Below are positions 8,437 to 17,965 of a DNA stretch of 64,000 bases, in pieces. The position numbers were made by a program, and so were the translations under genes. Numbering within the stretch: the first letter of the stretch is position 1; the number at the start of each line of letters is the position of its first letter. The DNA comes from Pumilibacter muris (lineage in GTDB: Bacteria > Bacillota > Clostridia > Christensenellales > Pumilibacteraceae): assembly GCF_943193045.1 (NCBI RefSeq), contig NZ_CALPCN010000002.1:343530-407529 (forward strand). The letters run 5' to 3'. The notes under the pieces were generated by a model. That model saw only the letters and a list, made by a program, of their open reading frames with translations. It did not search any database and was not told where the DNA came from.

Positions 8437-11400
8437 TATTTCACGTTCTCCTTTTTGCCTTTTCGTTTAGCCATAATAACCGCAACCGCAAGCACGACAA
8501 CCGCCGCAACAACGCTTGAAACTCCCACCGCGTTCGAGCCGCAGCCGCAACCGCTTTTCTTAGCCGAAAGAGCGTTTTTTGCGGAGTTGAGCGTTTCTAT
8601 CGCTCCGTCGGCGTCCGCTTGGCTCACGTCGTTGCTGTTTGCTACCGAGCGAGCGTATTCGAGCGCTTTAACGAAAGCGTCGTAACTTTCGGAGCTGTAA
8701 CCGCCTTTTTCTATTTTTTCGGCTTCTTCTATAGCCGCATAGAGCGCGGTTTTATTAGCGAGTTCTTTGAGCGCCTCTACCGCCGCTTTCAGCTCGGAAA
8801 GAGCTTTGTCTATTTCGGATTGAACCGCGTCGGCGTTCAAGCGAACGGCTTCCGCTTTTTCGAGCGCCGCTTCGTAAACGTTGTAGGTTGTAACGGTGTA
8901 ACGGTCGGCGGCGTAATTGCACGAAGAAACGTATTCGTTTAATTCCGTTTTGTTTCCTATTGCCACAAGCGCGGCAAGCTTCTCTTCGAGGTCGGCGGCG
9001 GCAGACGCAATAACTTCGGCTTCGCTGTCGTCGGATACCGCTTTCGCCGCTTCGAGCGACGCGCTCAACGCTTCGGCGGTTGCCTGAGTGTAAAGGCTTA
9101 AATCCACTTGCTCGGCTTTCGCAATCGCCGCTTCGAGCGCCGACATATCCGACTTTTCTTCGAGCGCCGCAAAAGTTTGGTTTAAAGCCGCGAGCGCTTT
9201 GGCAATTTCGTCTTCGTAAGCTTCCGCACTGTCCACAATCGCTTTCGCGTCGGCGAGGGCGTCGGCAAAAGGAGTCCAAGTGGCTATCGTGTATTTGTTT
9301 TCGGTGTTTTTAAGTTCGTTGTAGCGAGCCGCAAGCTCGGTTGTGTTCCCTATTTTCTTCAACGCGCTTATAGCGGCGTTAAGTTCGGCAAGAGCGTTAT
9401 CAACCGCGCTTTGCGTTGCATTCTCGTTTTCTTTTACTTCGGTTGCGCCCGCAAGCTTTTCGGCTAACGCGCTCCACGAAGCCGCCGAATATTCCGACTC
9501 CGCAAGCTTGTTCGCCTCATCGATAGCCGCGTTTAAATCGGTTTTATCGCCCTTGCGCAATAAGCCTTTAACGGCTTCGTCGAGAGCTTTTTGCGCCTTG
9601 TCGATTTCGGCTTGAAACTGCTTTGTGCCTCCGAATACCGTTTTCGCCTCGCTTAGCGCGTCGGGAAGCGGCGCCCATGTGTCGGGCAAATAGTCGCTCT
9701 CGGTCAGTGCTTCCGCTTTTTCTATTAAAGCGCCGAGAGCCGTTTTATCCGCCGCTTCGGCAACGGTAACGTTTATTTTCATAATGCCGTATATATCCGC
9801 CCAAGCGGTTTCGCCCGCGTCGAACGTAAATTCGTATTTTCCCGCCGTAGTGCCCGAAAAAGTCGTGCAATTCCATTCGCCCGTAAGGGTGGCGGCGTTA
9901 CCCAAATAGTCTTCAACTTCTACTTGCGCGGGAAGTTTTTCCGCAAAGTCCGCCTTTTCGCTTCCGTTGGGCACGGTAACGTCGGCAATTCCTTTCGCTT
10001 TGGTTATTGCGCGCTCGGGCGTAGGGTATTCCTCGCCCTCTACCACGTTGGCTTTATTATACGCTTGAATTTCCACCCAAGCGGAAAATCTGTTTGCATT
10101 ACGGCAACTCACGCTAAACGTGCGCAAATAGCGCGCTTGCACGGCTTCGAAATTATGCTCGCGCATTTGCGTATACCAGTCTTCGCCCGGCGTCTCGGTA
10201 ATGCCGTCAACGCTGATATAACTTTGCAAAACATTAGTGTGATTGCAATACACGGTATAAACGTCCGATGAAAAATCCGCAACGGTTGAAAGTTGGATTA
10301 GTACGGCAAACTCCCAATCGTTCCAAAATTCGGCTATAACCGTATCGATTTCGTATTCCGCCCCGAAATCGAGATACAACCACGCGGGAAAACCGTAGGC
10401 GGTGCCCGCGACGTTTTCGAGACCGCGTTGCCCGTCGGTTACTTGCTTTAATATGTCGTCGCTCATTGCGGCGCTTCCGTTAAAGGTCGCAAGTTGCACG
10501 TCGTCGTCGAACGTGGGCATAACTCCGAGCGCAACGTTGCGAGCCGCCTCGTTTATGTCGAACTTGAAATCGCTCGGAATAGTGGCGGTTCCGTCCGTCA
10601 AAAATGCCGACGCGCGAACAAGCAACTTATTTGCGCCCAACTGCGAAAGTTTTATGGGGGCAGTGTATTCCGCGCTTTCTTCGGTGGGGATACTGCCGTC
10701 GGTAGTGTAGCGAATAGTTGCGCCGTCGTGCTCCGTAGTGAGCGTAAGCTCGCCTTTTTGCGACTGCTTTTCGGTAATCAAATTGCCCGCAACGGGAGCA
10801 AGCCCGTCGGTTACGGCATAAACGGCTACTTCGTTAAAATCGGAACATTTTCTTTGCTCGGATTTTCCCGTAACGCGAACGTATCTGCCGAAAACGGGCG
10901 CACGCTCTATAATGTTGAGTTTTTTCTCGACGTCTTTTAATGCCTCGTCGTAGCCTATGCCTTGCCCCAAAGCGTTGCCTTCGTCGCTGTTGTAAAGCGT
11001 CACGGCGTCCGAAAAATCTTCGGAATTTGCCACTTGAACCAAAACGTTAAGCTGGCGGTGGTTAACCCAAAACAGCACGCCCACGCTCGTAATCGTGTAA
11101 GCTTTGCCCAAATCGATTACGGCGTAGCCTTGTGTCTTTTCGCCCGCATCGTTGAAAAGCGTAACCAAGTTATGCCCTTCGCCCGCTTCGAGGTCGCCGT
11201 CGGTGAGCGCCTCGTAGGGATTAAAGCCCTCTTGCCCGTGCAAATGCCTCACGTTTTCGTGCGGGATTTCGGTGCCGTCTATGTAGGTAAACTTTGCGGT
11301 TTTCCCTGCGGCTACGTTGGTAGTTGTGTACCCGTTGGTAGGCTTATACTCCGCGTCGGCGCGGGCGGATAATCTAAACGCTCCCCCCCCCCGCGACGCA

Positions 11401-11460
11401 CAGACACAAAGCTAACGCAAGAGCGGGCAGTATTGCCGTCGTCAGTCTTCTTTTTTTCAT
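8436..11460 (-). CDS. Surface protein with discoidin, chitobiase-C and FIVAR repeats; frame broken at a G10 tract
   Basis: The intact 938-residue frame begins at 11252 without a signal peptide or ribosome site. A better start is the ATG at 11460, which opens a signal peptide (MKKRRLTTAILPALALALCL) but hits a stop after a run of ten G. With nine G the frame runs on through RLSARADAEYKPT into the long frame, giving about 1007 residues. Domains: discoidin (about 70-215), chitobiase C-terminal-like (TIRYTTDGSIPT), second discoidin, an Ig-like segment, then about six FIVAR-type helical repeats, ending KKSGCGCGS, a hydrophobic helix and a basic tail. Likely a glycan-binding wall or membrane-anchored protein. 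The break is either phase variation or a homopolymer sequencing error. Confidence 0.78.
11383..11392 (-). repeat. Poly-G tract (10 bases on the coding strand) in a signal peptide
   Basis: Ten C on the plus strand, ten G in the gene. It falls at codons 23-26 of the frame starting at 11460. The count of ten puts a TAG stop directly downstream; nine would restore the protein. Confidence 0.9.
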
Positions 11461-11500
11461 CTTTTTGTTACCCCTTTTTAGGATTATTTAACTTGTTATA

Positions 11501-11554
11501 GGAAGTTCGCTTCCTTTACTTTATAAGTATAAAGTATTTTTTTGAGTATTACAA
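11501..11554 (-). promoter_or_regulatory. Internal promoter and leader hairpin for the FIVAR surface protein
   Basis: On the minus strand TTGTAA (11549-11554), 17 bases, TATACT (11526-11531). In the roughly 60-base leader, GGAAG and CTTCC (11501-11514) form a short hairpin. This gives the 8436-11460 gene, and those after it, a start independent of the long locus transcript. It supports the upstream ATG at 11460 as the true start. Confidence 0.55.
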
Positions 11555-11626
11555 TAGTAAATTCCGTCACAACACAGCTTTTTGAGTGGTAAATTGTGTT
11601 CCACTTTGCAAAAAGTTTTTCATTTT

Positions 11627-11664
11627 GTTATTGCGAGCAAGTGAAACGAGCGCGGCAATCCCTT
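11627..11664. repeat. Dispersed REP-like repeat overlapping a gene end
   Basis: GTTATTGCGAGCAAGTG...GCGGCAATCCC is one arm of the dispersed palindromic family (compare 54795-54868). It overlaps the last codons of the 11628-12674 gene, so the final residues after the basic tail (about RDCRARFTCSQ) are repeat-derived. Confidence 0.55.
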
Positions 11665-12674
11665 TTCTTTTTGCAATAAACGAGCAAAGCCGAAACCGCG
11701 AGCGCGCCTAATGCCGCAACGGTTGCGCTCGTCGTAGCCGCGCCGCCGCAACCTTTTACTTGCTTGGGCTGTTCGGGCTTTTCGGGAACGGTTGCCGAAG
11801 ATTGCGTTTTGCCGCCGAGCTCGTCTATTTTATCCACTTTTTCGGCAAGCTTATCGAGCGAATCGTTTGTGTCGGCGCTCGGCTTAGGCGGCTGCGGCAC
11901 TTCGGCGTCTAACGCTTTCGTTGCAAGTTCGGTAACCGAAAAGTTGCGAAAGCGGCTGTCGTTGTTCACCGAAATAAGCGAAATATAACCGCGTTTAAAC
12001 GCCGAATAAGGCAACTTGCGGGTAAGAGCGGGAGTTCCCGAGCCGTCGAGCCAAACCGTTAAATCGAGCCCGTCGAGACGGATACGGAATTTGTGCCATG
12101 CGTTACGGTCGTAGCCGCCGGGCGAAGTCGATTCGTAAGGTCCGCCTATTCCGTCTACGTCGGCGCCCCAAAGAGTTACCATTCCTTCCTGTTGGGCGAA
12201 TATTCCGCCGCCCGTTTCCAAAAAGTATTTGCCCGCCTCGCTTTGCCTAAAAGCCACAACAGGCCAATAATAGGTTGCCGCGCCCATTTTATATTCAACC
12301 GTGAGGTCGAAATTAACGTATTGTTGCTTTGTGAAAGTGAGAATCGCAAAGCTGTCGGTGCCTAAGTCGCGCGATATGTCGCCCTCTACTGAGTGGCGGA
12401 TAAGTTCGCCGCGCTCAACGTAATAATTAGTTGTGTCGGAACTGCTCGCGCCCACCGAAACGCGGTTCGAACTCGCGCCCATTGTAGACTGATAATAAGC
12501 TTCGAAATCTTCGTTCACCGCATCCGCCGAAGTAAAGTTTTGAGTGTAGGTGTCGCCCTCGTCGGCATAAGCGGCAACGCCGCCTTGCGCAAACAGCAAC
12601 GCCGCCGCGAGCATTGCCGCAACAAACATTGCCGCGCACGTTATAAAAACGTTTCTTATAGCAGTTTTTTTCAT
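11628..12674 (-). CDS. Secreted concanavalin-like (DUF1080-type) surface protein
   Basis: 348 residues from the ATG at 12672-12674 (AGGAG upstream); the frame extends to 12851 only through repeat sequence without a ribosome site. A signal peptide (hydrophobic to about residue 35) precedes one beta-jelly-roll domain (about 40-260) with WGAD, WHKFRIRLDG and LTVWLDG typical of LamG/3-keto-disaccharide-hydrolase-like folds. A Pro-rich linker leads to VKGCGG, a hydrophobic helix and KKKR. The same jelly-roll type occurs twice in the 17966-20133 gene, so these are paralogous domains. Probably glycan binding; no catalytic residues can be pointed to. Confidence 0.78.
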   Translation of the reverse strand: MKKTAIRNVFITCAAMFVAAMLAAALLFAQGGVAAYADEGDTYTQNFTSADAVNEDFEAYYQSTMGASSNRVSVGASSSDTTNYYVERGELIRHSVEGDISRDLGTDSFAILTFTKQQYVNFDLTVEYKMGAATYYWPVVAFRQSEAGKYFLETGGGIFAQQEGMVTLWGADVDGIGGPYESTSPGGYDRNAWHKFRIRLDGLDLTVWLDGSGTPALTRKLPYSAFKRGYISLISVNNDSRFRNFSVTELATKALDAEVPQPPKPSADTNDSLDKLAEKVDKIDELGGKTQSSATVPEKPEQPKQVKGCGGAATTSATVAALGALAVSALLVYCKKKRDCRARFTCSQ

Positions 12675-12710
12675 TTTTTTCGCTCTCCTATCGAGTGATT
12701 GTTTGGTTTT

Positions 12711-12904
12711 GTTATTCGTTCCATGTTGGGGATTGCTTCGCTGCGCTCGCAATACTCGCCTACGGCTCTTGTACTCGCTTCGCTCGTGGCGTGCGCCCTT
12801 ACGGGCTTGGCTAAGGGCGTTCTCACACTGCGTGTGCTCGGCTAAGGACAACGTGCAACTTTTATCGTTTGATGCACGGGATTACTTTCGCTCGGCTAAG
12901 GACA
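12711..12904. repeat. REP-like repeat cluster between two locus genes
   Basis: 12711-12755 (GTTATTCGTTCC, then GATTGCTTCGCTGCGCTCGCAAT) matches 22831-22875 closely. Further on, GCTCGGCTAAGGACA occurs twice (12836-12850, 12890-12904), and a near-copy is at 63947-63960. This fills the 241-base gap between the GH65 gene and the jelly-roll gene; no gene is credible in it. Confidence 0.65.
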
Positions 12905-12915
12905 CAGTTAAGCGC

Positions 12916-15225
12916 TTAAACAACCGTTTTGTCTTTAATCGTTATGTCTTTGCCGTTATGCGAAATCGTGATTGCTCCGCCCGAAAGAACTTCGTAGACG
13001 GTGTTTTGCTTAGTAACCGTAACGCGCAACCGCACGCCGCGAAACAACAGTTTAAAACTGTAACTTTTCCAACCGTCGTGAATAAACGGTTCGAAGTGCA
13101 ACTTTTCGTCGTAAATCCTAAGCCCCGCATAGCCGTTCACCATCATCATCCACGAAGCGCCCATGCACGCTGCATGCAGTCCGAAAAAGGTGTTGCCGTT
13201 CACGTTGTCAAGGTCCATGCGCGAAGCCTGACGCAAATAGCCGTAAGCGTCCGCTTTGTCGCCCACGTCGCACGCAACAATGGAGTGTATGCTCGCCGAA
13301 AGAGAACTGTCGTGAATTGTTTTCGGCTCGTAGTATTCGAAAATCTTTTTGCGCTCCTCTTTTGTGAAGTAGTCGCTGCAAATAAACGCCAAAAGCACTA
13401 TGTCGGCTTGTTTGCAAACTTGATAGCGCCACAAGTTCAAAGGGTGCAAATGAGTGAGTAGCGGAAGTTTTTCGCGCGGAATGGAATCCACGTCTATGGG
13501 GTCTTTATAAATAAAGTTGTCGTCTTGCATGTAAATTCCGAGTTCCTTGCTGAAAGGAATATACATGTTGTCTGCCGCGCGTTTCCAAAGCGCCATTTCT
13601 TCGTTCGTTACGCCGCACTTTTCCGCAAGCTCGGCGTATTGCTTCGGGCGTTCTTTTTTGAGCATTTCGGCAACCTTTAAAGTAAACCTAAGCTGTTTTT
13701 GAGTGAGCACGTTGGTATAAAGGTTGTTATCCACAACGGGGTTGTATTCGTCGGGTCCGCAAATCACGTTTATGCAGAATTTGTTTCCCTTAGTGGGAAT
13801 AAACGCGCCCCTGTGCGCCATGCACCGCGATATTTCGAACAGAATTTCGGCGCACTTGTCGAACAAAAATTCTTTATCGCCCGTAGCTTCGTAGTAGCGG
13901 TATATCGCGTAAAAAACGTCGTTGTTTATGTGGTATTGCGCTGTAACGGCTTCGAAAACGTGCCCGCATTCCTCGCCGTTAATAGAGTTCCAACTGAAAA
14001 GCGCGCCCACGTCGTCCATCTGCTTAGCCCGTTCGCGCGCCTTATCCAAAATATTGCGGCGATACGTTATGAGCTGTTTCGCAATTTCGGGGTTGGCGTA
14101 TATATACATAGGCATCATAAACACTTCGGTGTCCCAAAACGTGTGCCCGCTGTATCCCGTGCCCGAAAGCCCGTTTGCCGAAATGTTGGTTATGCCGTCT
14201 TTGCCCGTAGACTGAAAAATCTGCAACGCCGAAAAACGCAACCCCTGCTGCACGGCTTCGTCGGAATCGATTTGAATATCCGCGTTTTCCCAAAACTCCC
14301 CGAGCTTTTCGGCGCTCGCCGCAAGTTCGGCGGCAAATCCGCGCTTTGCCGCACCCGACGCGTGTTTTTCCGCTTCTTCCGCATATTTTTTGCAGTCGCG
14401 GTTTGTAACATACGCAACGCAGCGCACAAGTTCGGCGCTTTCGCCCGCTTTCAAAGAAAACGAATAAATATCCTTTAAGCCGCAGTCGCTGTCTTCGGCT
14501 TCGGTTTTAGCCGACACGTTTAAAACGTCGAGAGCCGCCGCCGCGATTTCGAATTTAGCAACTTTCGTTTTGTAGCGCACAAGCTTAACCGCGCTACGGC
14601 GCCCTTTTTCGAGAAAGTCGAAAATTTCGCCGCTCGCGCCTCCGATTTCCTCTTTTGCCGCGCCGCAACCGCGAGGAGCGGAAAGCGCGCTCTCTATTTT
14701 TATTTCGGCTTCTTTATCGCAAGCAACGGTTATTTTGTTAAGCGCAACGTGTTTGTTGTGTTGCAACGCAAACCGAGTAAGGCTAAGCGAAACGTTTTTG
14801 CCGCTCTGCGTTATAAAAACAAATTTTCTTTCCACCGTCCCCGTTTTCATATCGAGGGTGCGAGAATAATCTTTTATTTTGCTCGGCTCGCAAATTCTAA
14901 CGGGCTCGCCGTCGGCAAAAACTTTGATGTCGAACGGGTCGGCTTGGTTCACTATTGCGTGGTATCTTTCGGGAAAACCCGGACGGCACCAAATGTGTCG
15001 GTACGGAAAATATTCGTACACGCCGTTGAGCATAGAAGTGCGGTCGGAATATTCGGCGTCGCCGCAAAATCCCTCTTCTATAAATCCGCGTATGCCCAAA
15101 TAGCCGTTCGCAACCGTAAAAATAGTTTCGTTGTTTTTGTTGTTCTCTTTCTTCCATTCCGTTTCCGTAACCGTCCAGCCGTGCGGCTCGAACAGCTCGG
15201 GAACGTTTTTGTGTATGCTTCTCAT
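12916..15225 (-). CDS. GH65 family glycoside phosphorylase (kojibiose/maltose phosphorylase-like)
   Basis: 769 residues, normal for GH65 phosphorylases, inverting cytoplasmic enzymes that split an alpha-glucoside with phosphate to give beta-glucose 1-phosphate. Visible features: NGYLGIRG near 40, HTFWDTEVFM at 361-370, and GPDEYN at 490-495 with Glu493 as the expected acid catalyst, plus the N-terminal beta-sandwich and C-terminal strand domain. No signal peptide is present. The acceptor cannot be read from sequence: maltose, kojibiose, nigerose, trehalose and glucosyl-rhamnose enzymes share this family. The nearby rhamnosidase makes a glucosyl-rhamnose substrate worth testing. Its product feeds PgmB at 4149. 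The ribosome site AGGAG sits about 14 bases away, unusually far. Confidence 0.9.
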   Translation of the reverse strand: MRSIHKNVPELFEPHGWTVTETEWKKENNKNNETIFTVANGYLGIRGFIEEGFCGDAEYSDRTSMLNGVYEYFPYRHIWCRPGFPERYHAIVNQADPFDIKVFADGEPVRICEPSKIKDYSRTLDMKTGTVERKFVFITQSGKNVSLSLTRFALQHNKHVALNKITVACDKEAEIKIESALSAPRGCGAAKEEIGGASGEIFDFLEKGRRSAVKLVRYKTKVAKFEIAAAALDVLNVSAKTEAEDSDCGLKDIYSFSLKAGESAELVRCVAYVTNRDCKKYAEEAEKHASGAAKRGFAAELAASAEKLGEFWENADIQIDSDEAVQQGLRFSALQIFQSTGKDGITNISANGLSGTGYSGHTFWDTEVFMMPMYIYANPEIAKQLITYRRNILDKARERAKQMDDVGALFSWNSINGEECGHVFEAVTAQYHINNDVFYAIYRYYEATGDKEFLFDKCAEILFEISRCMAHRGAFIPTKGNKFCINVICGPDEYNPVVDNNLYTNVLTQKQLRFTLKVAEMLKKERPKQYAELAEKCGVTNEEMALWKRAADNMYIPFSKELGIYMQDDNFIYKDPIDVDSIPREKLPLLTHLHPLNLWRYQVCKQADIVLLAFICSDYFTKEERKKIFEYYEPKTIHDSSLSASIHSIVACDVGDKADAYGYLRQASRMDLDNVNGNTFFGLHAACMGASWMMMVNGYAGLRIYDEKLHFEPFIHDGWKSYSFKLLFRGVRLRVTVTKQNTVYEVLSGGAITISHNGKDITIKDKTVV

Positions 15226-15292
15226 TTTTGTGGCATAATCTCCTGCATAAAATATTCTTGAAAGCGTTTCGCCTATGAAAGCGTTTTCGCCG

Positions 15293-17836
15293 TTACTTAA
15301 CTTCTATAAGCCGATTGTCGAGCGTAATAACGTATTCTTTATCGGCGGGCACGCGCACAAAATATTTGTTGCCGTCGGTTTTAACTTCGGGCGCGCTCGC
15401 GCTCTTATCCGCCTGAATGGAATACACGCGGTTTCCGAAACGGTATTCGCGCACTCCCGCAAAATCGTAGTCGGCGGGAAGTTTGGGCGATATTTTAAGC
15501 CCTTGCGCGCAAGGATTAAGCCCCAAAAATCCCGTTACGAACGTGAGCGGCACAAGTCCCGATTCGGGGAATTCGCCTATAACGCCCTCGCTGTATTCGC
15601 CAACGCCCTGCGAGCCGTTTTGCACGAACGACATATAGCGGTTGCGCCTCAAAGAATCTTTGTGGAATTCGTCCATAATCACGTTGAATCTGCCCGCCGC
15701 GCTGTCCGCTCCTATTTGCGACAGTCTGCCGAGCATGTCGTAGTACGATATATAGAATATTGTTCCGCCGTTCTGCATTTGGTGCCCGTAGCCGCCGAAA
15801 GTTCCCGGCGTGCAAGGAAGCTGTCCGCCGTGGTCCCACCAATAGTACGGCGCGCCGGTAGAAGAAACGTCTACCGTGTTGCTGCGCGAGGCGTACACGA
15901 ATTCGCCGTATATGTCCGCGCCCGTAGAGGTGTCGCCCTCTATAATGCGTTTGCCGTCGAGCCATTCGTATATGCGCTCGGCTTTCTCTTTGTCGGCAAG
16001 TCCGTAGGCAACGGCGTAGTAATTAACCATAGTCATGCCGAAGTCTATTCTATCGCCGTTCACGTTCACCGAAGTAATGTATCTGCCTTTCGCGTCGTCC
16101 CAAAACAGTTTGTTATACGCGTCTTTGCTCTTTGCCGCAAGCTCGTTGTATTTTTGAACTTCGGCGGCTTCGCCGTAATATTCCTTTATATCCGCCATAG
16201 CCACAAGCGACGCATAAAAGAGGGCGTTTTCGTATGCCGACTTAAAGCCGAACGCTCGGTGGGTATCCCAATAGTTAGACGCGTTGCCCTTAGTGGTTCC
16301 GTCGTTTTCGGGGTCGAATATGGTTAGTATGCCGTTCTTGCCGTCGAGCGTGTTAAGCATGTAGCTCATAGCTTTTTCCAGCTTTTTGCCCATTGTTTGC
16401 CCGCTGCGGTTTTTTGCGTCCATAAAATCCACAACTTCGCCGTTTTGCGTAACTTGCGTTTGATTGCCCGAAAGCAGATAGTTGCGAGCCGCTATAATGA
16501 ATATAGGATTTAAAGTGTAGTGGTTTTGTTCGCCCAAATGCTTGGGGCTGTCTGCGGTTGCCCAAATGTAGCCGTCGTCGGCAGACCAACCGTCGGAACC
16601 GTAGCGAATGTTCACAAGTTGGTTAAGGTAAGCTTCTTTCGCCGCAGTCTCGCCCGTCCAGTTAAATTTAAGACCGTTCCACTCCGCCCACTCGGTGGAA
16701 AGAATTTCGGCGTAACCCGTGCGGAACGGCGACGGATTCGTGCGCGAGTTCGCTATGGAGCCCGACACAATGGGCTCGGTTGCGGCGCTTCCGAAAATAG
16801 TCCACATGTTGTTAAGGTCGGCGTCGAACGTGCCGCCTTTGCCTGTGTAGAGCAACAATTCTTTATCGCCGTAGGCGCGCATTTCGCTTATTGCAAGAGT
16901 GCGCTCTTCCATTAAGAACAGCTTAGCCGACAGCCGAACGCCGTTCGCCGCAATGCCGTTCATGGGTAGCGAAAGAGTTGCGCCGAGCGGATTAGGAAAC
17001 CGCATAAGCGGCAAATGCCTGCCTACTTCGTAGTCGTAAAGGTAGTAATATTTAGGAAGCGAATACCATGTTTCGCCGCCGTCGGTTGTGTATTCCACAG
17101 CTATATTGCTCGGGAAATATTCCTCGCCGGCAGGGAACTGAATTTCAAGGCGGTCGAGACTGTACCAGTCGTCGAACATAAACCCTATATATTCTTCAAC
17201 GCTCGAATCCGCCGCCTCGCCCGTTTTTACTTTGGTGGCTATTTTCCCGTCTAACAGGCTGTCGAGCGAATCCGACTTCGCGTTAATCGACGACGAAAAC
17301 GGTTTAAGTCTGTTTATGGGCGCGGGCGCGGAATAAGAGCCGCTAACCGAAAGCGTTTCTTCGGCGCTCCAACCGTAAAGCTTGCCGTCGGCAATATTTA
17401 CCGCCGCCGCTTTCACACTGTATTCGCCCGCAGTTTTATAAGCGTGGCTAAGAGACGGCACTCCCTCTTTCGACTCGTACGGTCCGTTATACGTCCAACT
17501 TCCGTCGCCCCAATCGATTATAGCGTAATAATACACGTTGGGATTTTGGACGGTTGCAAGAGTTGTGTGCAAATGCACGCCCGCCGTAACTTCTTCTCCC
17601 GTAGAAAAAGAGGGAAGCGGCGGCAACGACACGCTCACTTGGCGGGGATTGCTCTTTTGCACAGCCTCAGAAGGTTTATATTCTATATTTTTGAGGTCGT
17701 AGGTTTTCATGTTTCCGCTTACCTCCGTTTTAACGCCCGAATCGGGCTCGGATTGTTTTTTATCGCAAGCAGTAGCTCCGCAAGCCAGAGTTACCGCAAG
17801 CAGTAGGCAAGCCGCCTTTAAAAATTTTCCTCGCAT
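15293..17836 (-). CDS. Secreted lipoprotein glycosidase with PKD-like and discoidin domains
   Basis: 847 residues. The N-terminus has a lipobox (GATAC then DKKQSEPDS), so it should be a membrane-anchored lipoprotein. A PKD/Ig-like domain (about 70-165, WGDGSW and HAYKTAGEYSV) and a discoidin-like domain (about 175-320) precede a long alpha-helical catalytic-type region (about 380-790, ADDGYIWAT, NYWDTHRAFGFKSAYENALFYA, YYWWDHGG), consistent with a six-hairpin (alpha/alpha)6 barrel such as rhamnosidase or glucoamylase-like families. A C-terminal beta domain ends the protein. Family number uncertain. It has AGGAGG ahead of the ATG and lies between the surface protein and GH65 genes, so it likely trims the imported glycan outside the cell. 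Confidence 0.8.
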   Translation of the reverse strand: MRGKFLKAACLLLAVTLACGATACDKKQSEPDSGVKTEVSGNMKTYDLKNIEYKPSEAVQKSNPRQVSVSLPPLPSFSTGEEVTAGVHLHTTLATVQNPNVYYYAIIDWGDGSWTYNGPYESKEGVPSLSHAYKTAGEYSVKAAAVNIADGKLYGWSAEETLSVSGSYSAPAPINRLKPFSSSINAKSDSLDSLLDGKIATKVKTGEAADSSVEEYIGFMFDDWYSLDRLEIQFPAGEEYFPSNIAVEYTTDGGETWYSLPKYYYLYDYEVGRHLPLMRFPNPLGATLSLPMNGIAANGVRLSAKLFLMEERTLAISEMRAYGDKELLLYTGKGGTFDADLNNMWTIFGSAATEPIVSGSIANSRTNPSPFRTGYAEILSTEWAEWNGLKFNWTGETAAKEAYLNQLVNIRYGSDGWSADDGYIWATADSPKHLGEQNHYTLNPIFIIAARNYLLSGNQTQVTQNGEVVDFMDAKNRSGQTMGKKLEKAMSYMLNTLDGKNGILTIFDPENDGTTKGNASNYWDTHRAFGFKSAYENALFYASLVAMADIKEYYGEAAEVQKYNELAAKSKDAYNKLFWDDAKGRYITSVNVNGDRIDFGMTMVNYYAVAYGLADKEKAERIYEWLDGKRIIEGDTSTGADIYGEFVYASRSNTVDVSSTGAPYYWWDHGGQLPCTPGTFGGYGHQMQNGGTIFYISYYDMLGRLSQIGADSAAGRFNVIMDEFHKDSLRRNRYMSFVQNGSQGVGEYSEGVIGEFPESGLVPLTFVTGFLGLNPCAQGLKISPKLPADYDFAGVREYRFGNRVYSIQADKSASAPEVKTDGNKYFVRVPADKEYVITLDNRLIEVK

Positions 17837-17875
17837 GATTGTGTTCGTTACCTCCTATTTTTTAAGTTTGGCGTT

Positions 17876-17905
17876 CCCTATGCCAACTCTTAGGTTAGCA
17901 TAGGG
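17876..17905 (-). promoter_or_regulatory. Intercistronic hairpin
   Basis: CCCTATGCCAA (17876-17886) and TTAGCATAGGG (17895-17905) pair with one mismatch and an 8-base loop. No T-run follows on the minus strand, so it is better read as an mRNA processing or stability element between the surface protein gene and the lipoprotein glycosidase gene. Confidence 0.45.
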
Positions 17906-17965
17906 TAAGCCGCCCGTTTTATTTACGGCTCTGTTTAACGCGCTTTTTCGCCGAGCTTTATTCAA

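Noticed and set aside
8755..9279. Arg/Cys-rich minus-strand frame overlapping the FIVAR region
   Set aside because: Out-of-frame shadow of the helical repeats; composition is not protein-like.
11250..11252. Start codon giving MRHLHGQEG as N-terminus of the FIVAR surface protein
   Set aside because: No ribosome site and no signal peptide, whereas the ATG at 11460 has both and joins in frame after a one-base change in the G tract.
12439..12904. Open frames extending through the repeat cluster (to 12851 and 13461)
   Set aside because: They arise from repeat sequence; the true start of the jelly-roll gene is the ATG at 12674 with AGGAG.
15275..16327. Plus-strand 350-codon frame
   Set aside because: Antisense to the lipoprotein glycosidase gene; no recognisable motif.
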